A stretch of DNA of 42,578 nucleotides from Vermiphilus sp. (GCA_020722805.1 DYKA01000003.1:1-42578); one strand, 5' to 3'; positions 1 to 9,712 are shown, counted from the first letter of the stretch. Notes: a model not told the origin generated them from the sequence alone. A program made the numbers and translations.

Positions 1-208
1 CTCTGTGCCTGGTAGTTAATCTTTGTGCCTCTGTGCCGTTGATAAGTATTAACTTTGTGCCTACCCATAACGGGGTCCAGTAAGGATTTACCATAAAAAA
101 TAATTTTATCACATGCGGTCAGGGTTGCCTATATTCCATCGTGCAGATATCGCAAAAGCACAAGCATTTCAAAATCAAACATAAGGAATACCATTCCACA
201 TTCCTGAA

Positions 209-237
209 TTGACTTACTGCCGACTGTAAAATAGAAT
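209..237 (+). promoter_or_regulatory. sigma70-like promoter of purB: TTGACT (209-214), 17 bp spacer, TAGAAT (232-237), only 6 nt before ATG 244
   Basis: Direct motif reading; no clear Shine-Dalgarno before ATG. Confidence 0.5.
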
Positions 238-243
238 ATAGGC

Positions 244-1533
244 ATGATTCCAAGATATACAAGAAAAGAGATGAGGCAGATATGGTCGGATGAAACAAAG
301 TTTTCAACATACCTTGAGGTGGAAATCGCTGTGCTTGAAGCATACGCAGAGCTCAAGATTGTTCCAGAGGATACGGTTGAAAGTATCCGCAGAAACGCAA
401 AAGTCAATGTAGCAAGAATTGAAGAAATTGAAAAAATAACAAATCATGATGTTATTGCCTTTGTTGAACAAATCGGTGAAACAATCGGTAATGCAAGCAG
501 GTATTTTCATTATGGATTGACTTCATCAGACCTCATAGATACTGCAACAAATCTTCTTTTAATCAGGGCAACCAATCTTTTGATTGACGACCTTGTGAGG
601 TTTTCTGAAACCCTTAAAAAGAAGGCAATTGAATACAGGGATACCCCGCAGATTGGAAGGACACACGGAGTTCACGCAGAACCGATTACCTTTGGTTTCA
701 AAATTGCCGGCTGGTATTGCGAGGTAAAAAGAGATATTGAAAGGTTGAAAACCGCACTTTCAGAAATTAGCGTGGGAAAAATTTCAGGTGCTGTCGGAAC
801 ATATTCAAACATATCCCCTGAGGTTGAAAAAATTGTATGCAAAAAACTCGGCTTGAAACCAGAGGTGTTCTCTACCCAGATTATTCCGAGAGATAGATAT
901 GCCTGCTATATGTCAACGCTCGGAGTGATTGCTTCCAGCCTTGAAAGGATTGCACTGCAAATAAGACTGCTCCAGCAAACAGAGATAAATGAGGTTGCAG
1001 AACCGTTTGGAAAGGGACAGAAAGGTTCTTCAGCAATGCCTCACAAGAGAAACCCGATTCTTTGTGAAAGGATCTGCGGGCTTGCAAGGATAATAAGAAA
1101 AAACGTTGCAGTCAGCATGGAAAATGTTGCAATGTGGCATGAAAGGGATATCAGCCATTCCTCTGCAGAAAGAATAATTTTCCCTGAAAGTACGATACTT
1201 CTTGACTATATGATAAATCTTATCACCGGAATAGTTGAAGGAATGGAAGTATTTCAGGATAGATTGAACGAAAACATCAATCTTACGCTCGGGCTTGTAT
1301 TTTCCCAGAAAGTTCTTCTGACACTGTGCGATAAGGGACTTTCAAGAAAAGATGCCTACGAAATTGTCCAGAGAAATGCTGCAAGAAGCAGGAAAGAAAA
1401 AATACACCTGATGAAACTTCTGACTTACGACAACGAAGTGAAAAAGTATCTCTCCGAGGACGAAATTAAGTCGTGCTTTGACACTGATTGGTATCTCAGA
1501 AATATCCATACTCTTTTTCAACAATTAACATGA
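244..1533 (+). CDS. purB: adenylosuccinate lyase
   Basis: Fumarase/aspartase superfamily; signature GSSAMPHKRNP; TSSDLIDTA and GRTHGVHAEP motifs. Confidence 0.95.
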   Translation: MIPRYTRKEMRQIWSDETKFSTYLEVEIAVLEAYAELKIVPEDTVESIRRNAKVNVARIEEIEKITNHDVIAFVEQIGETIGNASRYFHYGLTSSDLIDTATNLLLIRATNLLIDDLVRFSETLKKKAIEYRDTPQIGRTHGVHAEPITFGFKIAGWYCEVKRDIERLKTALSEISVGKISGAVGTYSNISPEVEKIVCKKLGLKPEVFSTQIIPRDRYACYMSTLGVIASSLERIALQIRLLQQTEINEVAEPFGKGQKGSSAMPHKRNPILCERICGLARIIRKNVAVSMENVAMWHERDISHSSAERIIFPESTILLDYMINLITGIVEGMEVFQDRLNENINLTLGLVFSQKVLLTLCDKGLSRKDAYEIVQRNAARSRKEKIHLMKLLTYDNEVKKYLSEDEIKSCFDTDWYLRNIHTLFQQLT

Positions 1534-2555
1534 CGGGCTCATTTCTATCACTTAAAAATGGTTATTCTCTTTTCCTGAAACATACTCTTTTCGGCCAGCC
1601 CATTGAAAAGTGCAACGTCAGTAATTTCCGACATCTGCAGGAAAATGGCTTCTGGACTAAATTCAGTACCGACGGTATTGCCGAAACCCATTATTTCAAA
1701 CTTTTCCAGTATCCGATGAAAAAATTCCCTGGATTGAGCGTCATAAAGGCATCGGCAAATGGTATTGAAATCAGTGATGAATACTCTTATTTTCTTGCTG
1801 ACTTCATGACAGTGGATGAGACCATTGTCGTGGAAAATGCAAACATCTCAGAGGAAGAAACCAGACTCCTTGCAGAAGAAATACTGAGGAGTTTTGATTA
1901 TTTCGAGTTTGCTGTCGTCGGAAAAGGCCAGATTCTTGCATGGTTTCCTGGCAGATATCCTGCCTTTGAATGGAGATTCCCCTTTCAGATGATTGGCCTT
2001 GATTATACTAACTACCTTCCTGGAGAAAGAACATTCAGAACCCTTGTCAGAATCGTCTCAAATTCATGGCGAATTCTTAAGGACCATCCAGTAAACAGGG
2101 TGCGTCTTGACCTGGGTGAAAATCCTGCGAATTTTCTGTGGTTTCACAGTCAGAACAGACGTGTTGAAAGGATTGAACCACTTGCTGAAAAAATCAAGAG
2201 ACCAACAATATTCTGGCCTGCTGTTTCCACGATTTCCGATTTTGCAAGGTATCTCGGATTTGAAATCAGGGAAGGTCTTCCAGAAAACCCTGTGGACAAT
2301 GCATTTTTCTGGACAGATATTGAACTCCAGCCAGAAGACACTGTGTGTTTGATCAAAAAATGGGAATCAATTGACAGTGAACTGATTCCATTAATCAAAA
2401 AAAATTCTAATAAGATTGTGATGGAATTTAACAGTGGTTTCTGTAATAACAGCAGGATAGTGTATTTATTGCATCCCGGCAGGAACAAGGGATTTCTTCA
2501 AAGAATATTGAAACCGAAAAGTATTCCTGCAAAATTTCTGTTTTCTGATGAATAA
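1530..2555 (+). CDS. hypothetical protein, probable divergent relative of archaeal-type (ApgM) 2,3-bisphosphoglycerate-independent phosphoglycerate mutase lacking the N-terminal metal site
   Basis: ORF track starts at 1488; ATG at 1530 gives an ATGA overlap with the purB stop. Segments GIEISDEYSYFLADFMTV, ISEEETRLLAEEI and SWRILKDHPVNRVRLDLGENPANFLWFHSQ resemble ApgM segments; no DGMxD-type metal motif. Confidence 0.5.
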   Translation: MTGSFLSLKNGYSLFLKHTLFGQPIEKCNVSNFRHLQENGFWTKFSTDGIAETHYFKLFQYPMKKFPGLSVIKASANGIEISDEYSYFLADFMTVDETIVVENANISEEETRLLAEEILRSFDYFEFAVVGKGQILAWFPGRYPAFEWRFPFQMIGLDYTNYLPGERTFRTLVRIVSNSWRILKDHPVNRVRLDLGENPANFLWFHSQNRRVERIEPLAEKIKRPTIFWPAVSTISDFARYLGFEIREGLPENPVDNAFFWTDIELQPEDTVCLIKKWESIDSELIPLIKKNSNKIVMEFNSGFCNNSRIVYLLHPGRNKGFLQRILKPKSIPAKFLFSDE

Positions 2556-3063
2556 CATTTTTGTCGGACTCGGCAGCAATCTCGGGAACAGAAAGGAAAA
2601 CATAAAAAAAGCCATTGAAAAAATGTCCGAGTGTATTCAGATCCTAAATGTTTCCAGACTTTATAGAACCAAACCACAGGAAAACGTTCAGGGAGGATGG
2701 TTCCTAAATGGCGTTCTTCACGGAAGGACATCACTGACACCGATTGAACTGCTCAGATTTCTTCAATCAATTGAAAATCAACTCGGCAGGCCAGGAAATC
2801 ATAAAAAGAACACTGCAAGAACCATTGACCTTGATATACTTTTTTTTGGTAAAAAGATCATCAAGAATAAATTTCTGAGAATTCCTCATCCGAAAATCGC
2901 GGAGAGAAGTTTTGTTCTTGATGGCCTTTCAGAAATAGCGAGCGGATTCGTGCATCCTGAAACAAAGAAAACTGTAAGTCAAATGCTGAAGGAGTACAGG
3001 GATGGAAATATTAAAAACAAAAAGAGAAATTCGTGCAGTCGTGAAAAAAGCAAAAGAATCTAA
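2548..3063 (+). CDS. folK: 2-amino-4-hydroxy-6-hydroxymethyldihydropteridine pyrophosphokinase
   Basis: FVGLGSNLGNRKENI, TARTIDLDILFFG, IPHPKIAERSFVL motifs. Confidence 0.93.
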   Translation: MNNIFVGLGSNLGNRKENIKKAIEKMSECIQILNVSRLYRTKPQENVQGGWFLNGVLHGRTSLTPIELLRFLQSIENQLGRPGNHKKNTARTIDLDILFFGKKIIKNKFLRIPHPKIAERSFVLDGLSEIASGFVHPETKKTVSQMLKEYRDGNIKNKKRNSCSREKSKRI

Positions 3064-3844
3064 AAGGAGAATCGGGTTTGTGCCAACAATGGGATATCTT
3101 CACAAAGGGCATCTGGCACTGATCCAGAATTCAATGGAGGACGGATGCTTCACAGTGGTCTCAATCTTTGTAAATCCACTCCAGTTCGGTCCTTCAGAAG
3201 ATTTCCAGAGATATCCAAGGGATATTGAAAGAGACATTTCAATCCTGGAAAAAGCAAAGGTTGATGCTGTTTTCTTACCTTCTGATGATGAGATGTATCC
3301 AGCAGGGCATCTTACGGTTGTTTCTGTTCCAAATCTCTCCGGAAAATTTGAGGGTGCAATAAGACCAGGCCATTTTACCGGAGTGTGCACCATCGTGGCA
3401 AAATTGTTTAATATTGTGCAGCCACACAGAGCATATTTCGGCTGGAAAGATGCGCAACAACTTGTGGTTATAAGGAGAATGGTTAAAGACCTTGATTTTG
3501 ATATCTCGGTCATTGGAGTACAAACAGTCAGAGAACCAGACGGACTTGCGGCAAGTTCAAGAAACGTGTATCTCTCTGAAGACCAGAGACGCCGAGCACT
3601 TGTGTTATCACGGGCTTTACAGGAAATAAGACAGATGGTAGAATACAATAAGATTATAGATGCAGAAGTTCTTATATCCAGGGGCAGAGAAATCATTAAA
3701 TCAGAACAGGTTGAACTGCAATATCTGGAAGCAGTGGAACTTGAAAATTTTGAGATAATCAAAAACATCAGGAAAAATACCGGTATTATCGGCGCCATAA
3801 AGGTGGATAAGGTTAGATTGATAGATAACATAATATGGGACTAA
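3002..3844 (+). CDS. panC: pantothenate synthetase
   Basis: GFVPTMGYLHKGHLALI, VSIFVNPLQF, YFGWKDAQQL, SSRNVYLS motifs. Confidence 0.95.
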   Translation: MEILKTKREIRAVVKKAKESKRRIGFVPTMGYLHKGHLALIQNSMEDGCFTVVSIFVNPLQFGPSEDFQRYPRDIERDISILEKAKVDAVFLPSDDEMYPAGHLTVVSVPNLSGKFEGAIRPGHFTGVCTIVAKLFNIVQPHRAYFGWKDAQQLVVIRRMVKDLDFDISVIGVQTVREPDGLAASSRNVYLSEDQRRRALVLSRALQEIRQMVEYNKIIDAEVLISRGREIIKSEQVELQYLEAVELENFEIIKNIRKNTGIIGAIKVDKVRLIDNIIWD

Positions 3845-3845
3845 A

Positions 3846-4205
3846 ATGCTTTACCCTGTTTGCAGAGCAAAGATTAAAGGAGGAAAGGTAACAGGCAAGA
3901 ATCTCTATTATGACGGCAGCATTACAATTTCTTCAGAAATACTTGAAGCAGCCGGAATAGTTGCAGGCGACATTGTGGATGTTCTGAACCTTAGCAACGG
4001 CGCAAGGATAACAACATACGTCATAGTGGAGAACAAAAAGAAATGCGAGATATTCCTCAATGGTCCCGCGGCAAGATTTTTTGAAATAGGAGACCAGGTG
4101 ATCATTCTCAACATCTCTCTTGCGACAGAGCAGGAAAGAAACAAAACAAAAATGAAGGTGGTTTCACTATCTGAAAAAAATCAGATAGTAAAAGTGGAGG
4201 GTTGA
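3846..4205 (+). CDS. panD: aspartate 1-decarboxylase
   Basis: YYDGSITI (Gly-Ser self-cleavage site), NGARITTYVI, NGPAARFFEIGDQVIIL; follows panC. Confidence 0.9.
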   Translation: MLYPVCRAKIKGGKVTGKNLYYDGSITISSEILEAAGIVAGDIVDVLNLSNGARITTYVIVENKKKCEIFLNGPAARFFEIGDQVIILNISLATEQERNKTKMKVVSLSEKNQIVKVEG

Positions 4206-4206
4206 T

Positions 4207-5619
4207 ATGGCAAGTATAAGTAATAATATAAAAAAGTACAGTGCAAGACAGGCTCTCTCTGGTGTATTGAAAATTCTACCCCACCTTTCAGACCAAAATG
4301 TGATTCGCATCCTGTCCATTGCTGAAAAGGTATCCGCGAATCCCGCCTTCAAAGAAAGGGTTCTTGTCATTGAAGAAAAAATACGACAAAAACATCCTGC
4401 ACTTGAAGTGATAAGGCGCCTTAACGGGCAACTTTCCCAGATTCCAAAGAAAAAACTCATAATGAATCTCTTTTCAAATGCAATGTTTGACGGGACAAAG
4501 AAAAGACAGGAAATTCTGGAAAAAGAAGGATGGAGACCTCCATTTTTCTTTGTATTGAGTCCAACAATGAGATGCAACCTTAAGTGCACTGGATGTTATG
4601 CTGCCCAGTATACGAAGCAGGATGTCATTACAACAAAACAGATTGACAAAATCTTCACGGAAGCAAAGAAACTTGGTATTTACTTTGTGACAATAAGCGG
4701 TGGAGAACCCTTTTACAGGGAAGACCTTCTGGAATTATGGAAGAAACATAATGATATGTTTTTCCTTGTTTATACAAACGGGACTCTCATTGACGAAAAG
4801 ATGGCAGAAAAACTGCGCGACTTAGGTAATGTGGCCCCTGCCATCAGCGTTGAAGGTTTCAAGGAAGAAACAGAAAGAAGAAGAGGACCCGGGGTTTATG
4901 AGAAAATCCTCAATGCATGGAAGCATCTCAAAGAAAATGGAGTGCTTTTTGGATTTTCTGCAACCTGCACAAAACATAATGCAGAGGTAATTTACAGTGA
5001 TGAATTCATTGATTTTATGATAGAGCAGGGTGCTTTGTTTGGCTGGTATTTTCAATATATTCCCATCGGTAGAAAACCGGATACTACCCTTATGGCAACC
5101 CCAGAACAAAGAGCATGGGCCCGCGAGCGACTTGAACACATAAGAAACACACGAGCAATAATACTTGCTGATTTCTGGAATGACGGGCATCTTGCCGGTG
5201 GATGCATAGCAGGAGGAAGGGTTTACTTTCACATTAATTCACACGGCGACATTGAACCCTGTGTTTTTACACATTTTACAAAAGACAATATTAAAAATAC
5301 AACAATCAGACAGGCACTCCAGAGCGACCTTTTCAAGGCGATTCAAAAACGTCAGCCATATTCAAAAAATTTAATGTGTCCGTGTATGATTATTGACAAT
5401 CCGCAGGTTTTGAGGGAAGTCGTTTCTGAGACAGGTGCCAAACCATCGTATCCAGGTGCAGAATCAATCATAACTGAAAGCGCACAATTCCTTGACGAGT
5501 ATTCAAAAACAATACACCACCTGTGGGACCCTGTCTGGAAGGAAAAATACAAGGAAGGCAGGGTACTGAAAGGAATTGATTCTGAGGTGGCGTCAAGAAT
5601 TTTTGACCAGGAACAATAA
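4207..5619 (+). CDS. radical SAM protein with extra C-terminal cysteines (SPASM-like), substrate unknown
   Basis: CNLKCTGCYA (CxxxCxxC cluster), ISGGEPFYREDLLE; C-terminal GGCIAGG, EPCVF, CPCM. Confidence 0.85.
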   Translation: MASISNNIKKYSARQALSGVLKILPHLSDQNVIRILSIAEKVSANPAFKERVLVIEEKIRQKHPALEVIRRLNGQLSQIPKKKLIMNLFSNAMFDGTKKRQEILEKEGWRPPFFFVLSPTMRCNLKCTGCYAAQYTKQDVITTKQIDKIFTEAKKLGIYFVTISGGEPFYREDLLELWKKHNDMFFLVYTNGTLIDEKMAEKLRDLGNVAPAISVEGFKEETERRRGPGVYEKILNAWKHLKENGVLFGFSATCTKHNAEVIYSDEFIDFMIEQGALFGWYFQYIPIGRKPDTTLMATPEQRAWARERLEHIRNTRAIILADFWNDGHLAGGCIAGGRVYFHINSHGDIEPCVFTHFTKDNIKNTTIRQALQSDLFKAIQKRQPYSKNLMCPCMIIDNPQVLREVVSETGAKPSYPGAESIITESAQFLDEYSKTIHHLWDPVWKEKYKEGRVLKGIDSEVASRIFDQEQ

Positions 5620-5641
5620 CACTTTTTGAAGAGCCATCAGG

Positions 5642-6319
5642 ATGAAAATCTCTGGCCAGGTCATAGAAAAAATTAACAGAACACAGCGTGTGATAAGTAT
5701 TAGAATTGAAAATTCAGATGTAAAATTCAAAGCAGGACAGTTCTTCAAACTTTACTCAAATAACGAATTCAGATATCTTTCTGTTTCCTGTTCACCAAAA
5801 AGAAATTATCTTGAATTCACAAAAAGAATAACAGAGAGCGAATTTTCATCGTGGTTCAAATCTCTGGAAATCGGTCATCGGATTATCGCTGAGGGCCCTT
5901 ACGGAAAATTTGTGATGGAGGAGGAAAACAAAATCCTTTTTATAGCGGGTGGTATGGGAATTACGCCTATATTAGGTTTGATTGATGATGCCTTTTTAAC
6001 ATCCAGCAAGAAAGATTTTGTGCTATTCTACGGGAACAGGTCGTGCGATGATATTCCCTTTTACGATGAGCTGAATCATTATTCAGGATCAATCAAACTG
6101 AAACTTTTCATTTTTACAGAGGAAAAAAAGGAAGGGTTCTATTACGGTCTCATAGATCTCAAAAAAATATTTGAACTTTTGCCAGATGCAACTGAAAGAA
6201 CTGCTTTTGTCTGTGGTCCACCGGGAATGGTTGAAACAATAACCAAACAGATAAGAAAATCTAATTTTACAGATGGATTGAAAACAGAAAAGATTATCGG
6301 CTATCAGGAGGAAATATGA
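5642..6319 (+). CDS. FAD/NAD(P)-binding ferredoxin-reductase-type oxidoreductase
   Basis: [10 protein letters not shown]...[35 protein letters not shown]. Confidence 0.85.
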   Translation: MKISGQVIEKINRTQRVISIRIENSDVKFKAGQFFKLYSNNEFRYLSVSCSPKRNYLEFTKRITESEFSSWFKSLEIGHRIIAEGPYGKFVMEEENKILFIAGGMGITPILGLIDDAFLTSSKKDFVLFYGNRSCDDIPFYDELNHYSGSIKLKLFIFTEEKKEGFYYGLIDLKKIFELLPDATERTAFVCGPPGMVETITKQIRKSNFTDGLKTEKIIGYQEEI

Positions 6320-6474
6320 AATATGTTTGCAAGGTATGTGGATATGTGTATGACCCTGAAAAAGGAGACGATACTCAAAACATCCCGGCTGGAACTGATT
6401 TTGAGAACCTGCCCGAATCATGGATATGTCCAGAATGCGGTGCGGGAAAGGACGAATTTGAACCTCTATCATAG
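6316..6474 (+). CDS. rubredoxin, 52 aa
   Basis: Not in ORF track. Translation [52 protein letters not shown] with two CxxCG knuckles; ATGA overlap with the upstream stop. Confidence 0.97.
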   Translation: MKYVCKVCGYVYDPEKGDDTQNIPAGTDFENLPESWICPECGAGKDEFEPLS

Positions 6475-6488
6475 GAGGAGGAACTAAA

Positions 6489-7655
6489 ATGGAAATACTG
6501 AACGGGGTTTTTTCTGTTGGTGCCGTTGACTGGGACCTGAAAACATTTCATGGATATTCAACACCCTATGGAACAACATACAATTCATACCTGATCACAG
6601 GTGAAAAGAATATATTGATTGACACTGTAAAAGAGTATTGTGCAGATGAGTTTTTCGGCAAAATCTCAAGGGTGTTCCCTGTTGACAGAATAGATTATGT
6701 CATATGCAACCACGCCGAAAAGGACCACTCCGGACTTGTCAACCATATTTTGACAAAATCAAATGCAGTGCTCATCTGTTCCCCAAAATGCAGGGATAAC
6801 CTTCAAAAACATTTTCATACTGACTATCCAAAAGTAATTACAGTTGAAAATGGACAGCATCTACAGATCGGAAACCACACATTCAGGTTTTTCCATATGC
6901 CAATGGTTCACTGGCCAGAATCAATGGCAACGTATCTTGTGGAGAAAAAAATCCTGTTCCCAAATGATGCCTTCGGACAGCACTTTGCTGATTCAAAACT
7001 GTTCGTTGACCAGGTGGGTATTGAAATCATTCTGAGAGAGGCGCAAAAATACTACGCCAACATTGTAAATCCCTACGGAAATTCAGTCCAAAAAGTGCTC
7101 ACAGCGCTTAAGGACCTGCCGGTGGAAATAATCGCACCATCACATGGAATGATATGGAGAAGGAAACAGGATATTGAAAGAATCATTGAAAAATACTCAA
7201 CCTGGGCGGCAAATAAACCAGGAGAAGGAATTGTCATCGTGTATGAAACAATGTGGGGTTCCACAAAGAAAATGGCTGAAAGATGCTTTGTGGAAGCAGT
7301 TGAGAAAAATTATTCAGTAAAAATGTTTAATCTTGAAGTGAGAGATATTTCTGATGTTGTGGCAGAAATACCGGATACAAAAACATTGCTGTTTGGGTCC
7401 TCAATACTGCATGGCCAGATTCTTCCTCGTATGGCAGGACTTCTGACATACCTTACTGGACTGAGATTCAACAACAGGAAAGCCTGGACATTTGGTTCAT
7501 ACGGATGGGCAAAACAATCATTTGAAAAGTTTGAGACATCAGTCAAAAATGCTGGTTTTGATCTTCCACAGCCCGGCTATTATGTGCAGTTTGTACCAGA
7601 CGAAAATACCCTTGCAGGACTCGCTAAAACCTTTTCGGAGAAGATTCTGGTTTGA
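6489..7655 (+). CDS. FprA-type flavodiiron protein (O2/NO reductase)
   Basis: Di-iron ligands in NHAEKDHSG and PSHGMIW; C-terminal flavodoxin domain (IVIVYETMWGSTKKMA). Confidence 0.93.
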   Translation: MEILNGVFSVGAVDWDLKTFHGYSTPYGTTYNSYLITGEKNILIDTVKEYCADEFFGKISRVFPVDRIDYVICNHAEKDHSGLVNHILTKSNAVLICSPKCRDNLQKHFHTDYPKVITVENGQHLQIGNHTFRFFHMPMVHWPESMATYLVEKKILFPNDAFGQHFADSKLFVDQVGIEIILREAQKYYANIVNPYGNSVQKVLTALKDLPVEIIAPSHGMIWRRKQDIERIIEKYSTWAANKPGEGIVIVYETMWGSTKKMAERCFVEAVEKNYSVKMFNLEVRDISDVVAEIPDTKTLLFGSSILHGQILPRMAGLLTYLTGLRFNNRKAWTFGSYGWAKQSFEKFETSVKNAGFDLPQPGYYVQFVPDENTLAGLAKTFSEKILV

Positions 7656-9079
7656 AAAGAAAGTCCTCATTCATTTTTCTTGTTCTTGCTTGTGGTCTTC
7701 TGCCTTGCTTCAGTTTTCCACCGTTTAAAATCTGGATTCTCGGATGGTTCGGGCTTGTGCCCCTTTTATTTCTATTTGAAGAAAAACACACTGTCCGGAA
7801 TTTTTTCACGGGATTGCTTGCCGGTTTTGTTTTTCATGCGTTTTTGCTGAACTGGATTTTTTCTGTGGCCGGATTTTTTTACCTGCTTCTGGCTTTCTAT
7901 CTGGCGATAAACTGGGCGATATTTTTCTCTCTTGTTTTTGCTCTGCCTGAAAAAACAATCGTTCCCGTATCAGCATGCCTCTGGTATTTTCTTGAGATTC
8001 TCAGAAGATTTGTATTAACTGGTTTTCCATGGCTGCCTTTTTCACTTTCACAGTGGAATAATCCAGCAATTGCAGGAACTGTTTCAATCTACGGCTCTGC
8101 CGGGTTATCCTGTTTGATTGTTGCATTCAACATTTCATTTTACAGGTTTCTTCGCCGCAGGGGAACCATTAGCATACCTGTAATTCTCATTATCATGATT
8201 GTTTCTTATGCTGTTTCAACAATTTTTGCAGAATACAGAGGAAAAACAAATTTTGTTAGTGTGGCAGCAATTCAGGGGAATACAGGATATTTTGGTCAGG
8301 CTCCGGAAGAATCATTTGAAAAATACAGGAAACTTACTGATTCAATCAGATGGAATCCTGAAATTGTGGTGTGGCCAGAAAGCAGTTATCCCTCAATCAT
8401 TGATTGGAATGGCAGCGTAATTAAATATCTGAAAAGAAAATCCTTTGACTTTCCGGTTCTTGTCGGAACGATGAGCGAGGAAAATGGCAATATTTATAAC
8501 AGCGCCTGTCTTTTCAATAAGGGCAAGATTTTCAGATATCACAAGACACACCTTGTTCCTTTTGGCGAATATGTTCCGGCAAGGCATCTATCCTTGATAA
8601 GAAAAATATATCTCAGATTTGCTGGTGGAATGCCTGAAATAAAACCTGGCTCTGTCATCAAAACATTTGAAATTAATGATAAAAACTTTTCAGCACTTAT
8701 CTGTTTTGAAAATATATTTCCCGAAATTACAGCGGAATCTGCAAGAAACCAATCTGAATTTTTTGTTGTTATCACAAATGATTCATGGTATGGAAATTCC
8801 TTTGGTCCGTATCAGCATTTTGCTCATAATATTTTTCGGGCGTGCGAAACAGGAAGATATGTTATTCAGGTATCAACAACGGGTTTAACAGGCATTGTAT
8901 CAAATTCAGGAAGATTCAATGTTTTTCAAAAAAATGGAAAAGAACTCTTTGTTGATGGTATTATGAATATCAGGATGCAGAAAACCAATGATGTGAGAAC
9001 AATTTACACGGCACTCGGTGAAATCGGCATCTCAATGATATTTTTGATTATTACGGGGGTTTGTCTATGCAGAGATTAA
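7652..9079 (+). CDS. lnt: apolipoprotein N-acyltransferase
   Basis: Multi-TM N-terminus plus nitrilase domain: VVWPESSYP, YHKTHLVPFGEYVP, ALICFENIFPE. Confidence 0.9.
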   Translation: MKRKSSFIFLVLACGLLPCFSFPPFKIWILGWFGLVPLLFLFEEKHTVRNFFTGLLAGFVFHAFLLNWIFSVAGFFYLLLAFYLAINWAIFFSLVFALPEKTIVPVSACLWYFLEILRRFVLTGFPWLPFSLSQWNNPAIAGTVSIYGSAGLSCLIVAFNISFYRFLRRRGTISIPVILIIMIVSYAVSTIFAEYRGKTNFVSVAAIQGNTGYFGQAPEESFEKYRKLTDSIRWNPEIVVWPESSYPSIIDWNGSVIKYLKRKSFDFPVLVGTMSEENGNIYNSACLFNKGKIFRYHKTHLVPFGEYVPARHLSLIRKIYLRFAGGMPEIKPGSVIKTFEINDKNFSALICFENIFPEITAESARNQSEFFVVITNDSWYGNSFGPYQHFAHNIFRACETGRYVIQVSTTGLTGIVSNSGRFNVFQKNGKELFVDGIMNIRMQKTNDVRTIYTALGEIGISMIFLIITGVCLCRD

Positions 9080-9711
9080 AAAAACTTGAAGAACAAATAG
9101 GATACACATTCCGCGATACAGGTTTGCTTGAAGTGGCTATGACACATTCTTCCTATGCTCATGAGAAAAAAATTCAATCATATGAAAGATTAGAATTCCT
9201 GGGAGATGCAGTGCTTAACTTTACTGTTGCGTCAGAAATTTTTAGGCAGAATCCCGACAGGGACGAAAGTTTTCTCACCAATCTTAAGTCCGCATATGTG
9301 AACAGGGAATATTTGCATCGCCTTGGAAAAAATCTTGGACTCAAAAAAATACTCAGACACTCAGGTCCAGATGACATCCGACTGGATCAGGCAGTTGAAG
9401 CGTTAATTGGGGCCATATACATTGACGGTGGATACCGTTACGCAAGAAGGTTTATCAAAAAATACATTCTGAGAAAGAAGATAAAACCTCTGGAGGACTA
9501 TAAGGGGTTGATAAAAACACTATCAATGAGAAAGTTTAACAAAAATGTTATATACAGGGTGGAAAAGGAATCCGGTCCGCCGCATAAAAAAACATTTCAG
9601 GTCATCGCCAGAATTCCAGGTCAACAAATTTCTGCAACAGGAACAGGCAGAACAAAAAAAGAAGCAGAAATGATGGCATCCAGAATTCTTCTAAAAAAAC
9701 TGAGCGACTGA
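9061..9711 (+). CDS. rnc: ribonuclease III
   Basis: ERLEFLGDAVLN signature, VEALIGAIYIDGG, C-terminal dsRNA-binding domain. Confidence 0.95.
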   Translation: MSMQRLKKLEEQIGYTFRDTGLLEVAMTHSSYAHEKKIQSYERLEFLGDAVLNFTVASEIFRQNPDRDESFLTNLKSAYVNREYLHRLGKNLGLKKILRHSGPDDIRLDQAVEALIGAIYIDGGYRYARRFIKKYILRKKIKPLEDYKGLIKTLSMRKFNKNVIYRVEKESGPPHKKTFQVIARIPGQQISATGTGRTKKEAEMMASRILLKKLSD

Positions 9712-9712
9712 A

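Noticed and set aside
126-244. 11-bp inverted repeat TGCCTATATTC (126-136) / GAATATAGGCA (234-244) upstream of purB as a riboswitch
   Set aside because: No purine-riboswitch core recognised; 97-nt loop and placement mostly upstream of the likely start site argue against a transcribed aptamer.
3100-3831. 243-aa minus-strand ORF
   Set aside because: Entirely antisense to well-supported panC; low-complexity Ser/Thr/Ile composition typical of antisense frames.
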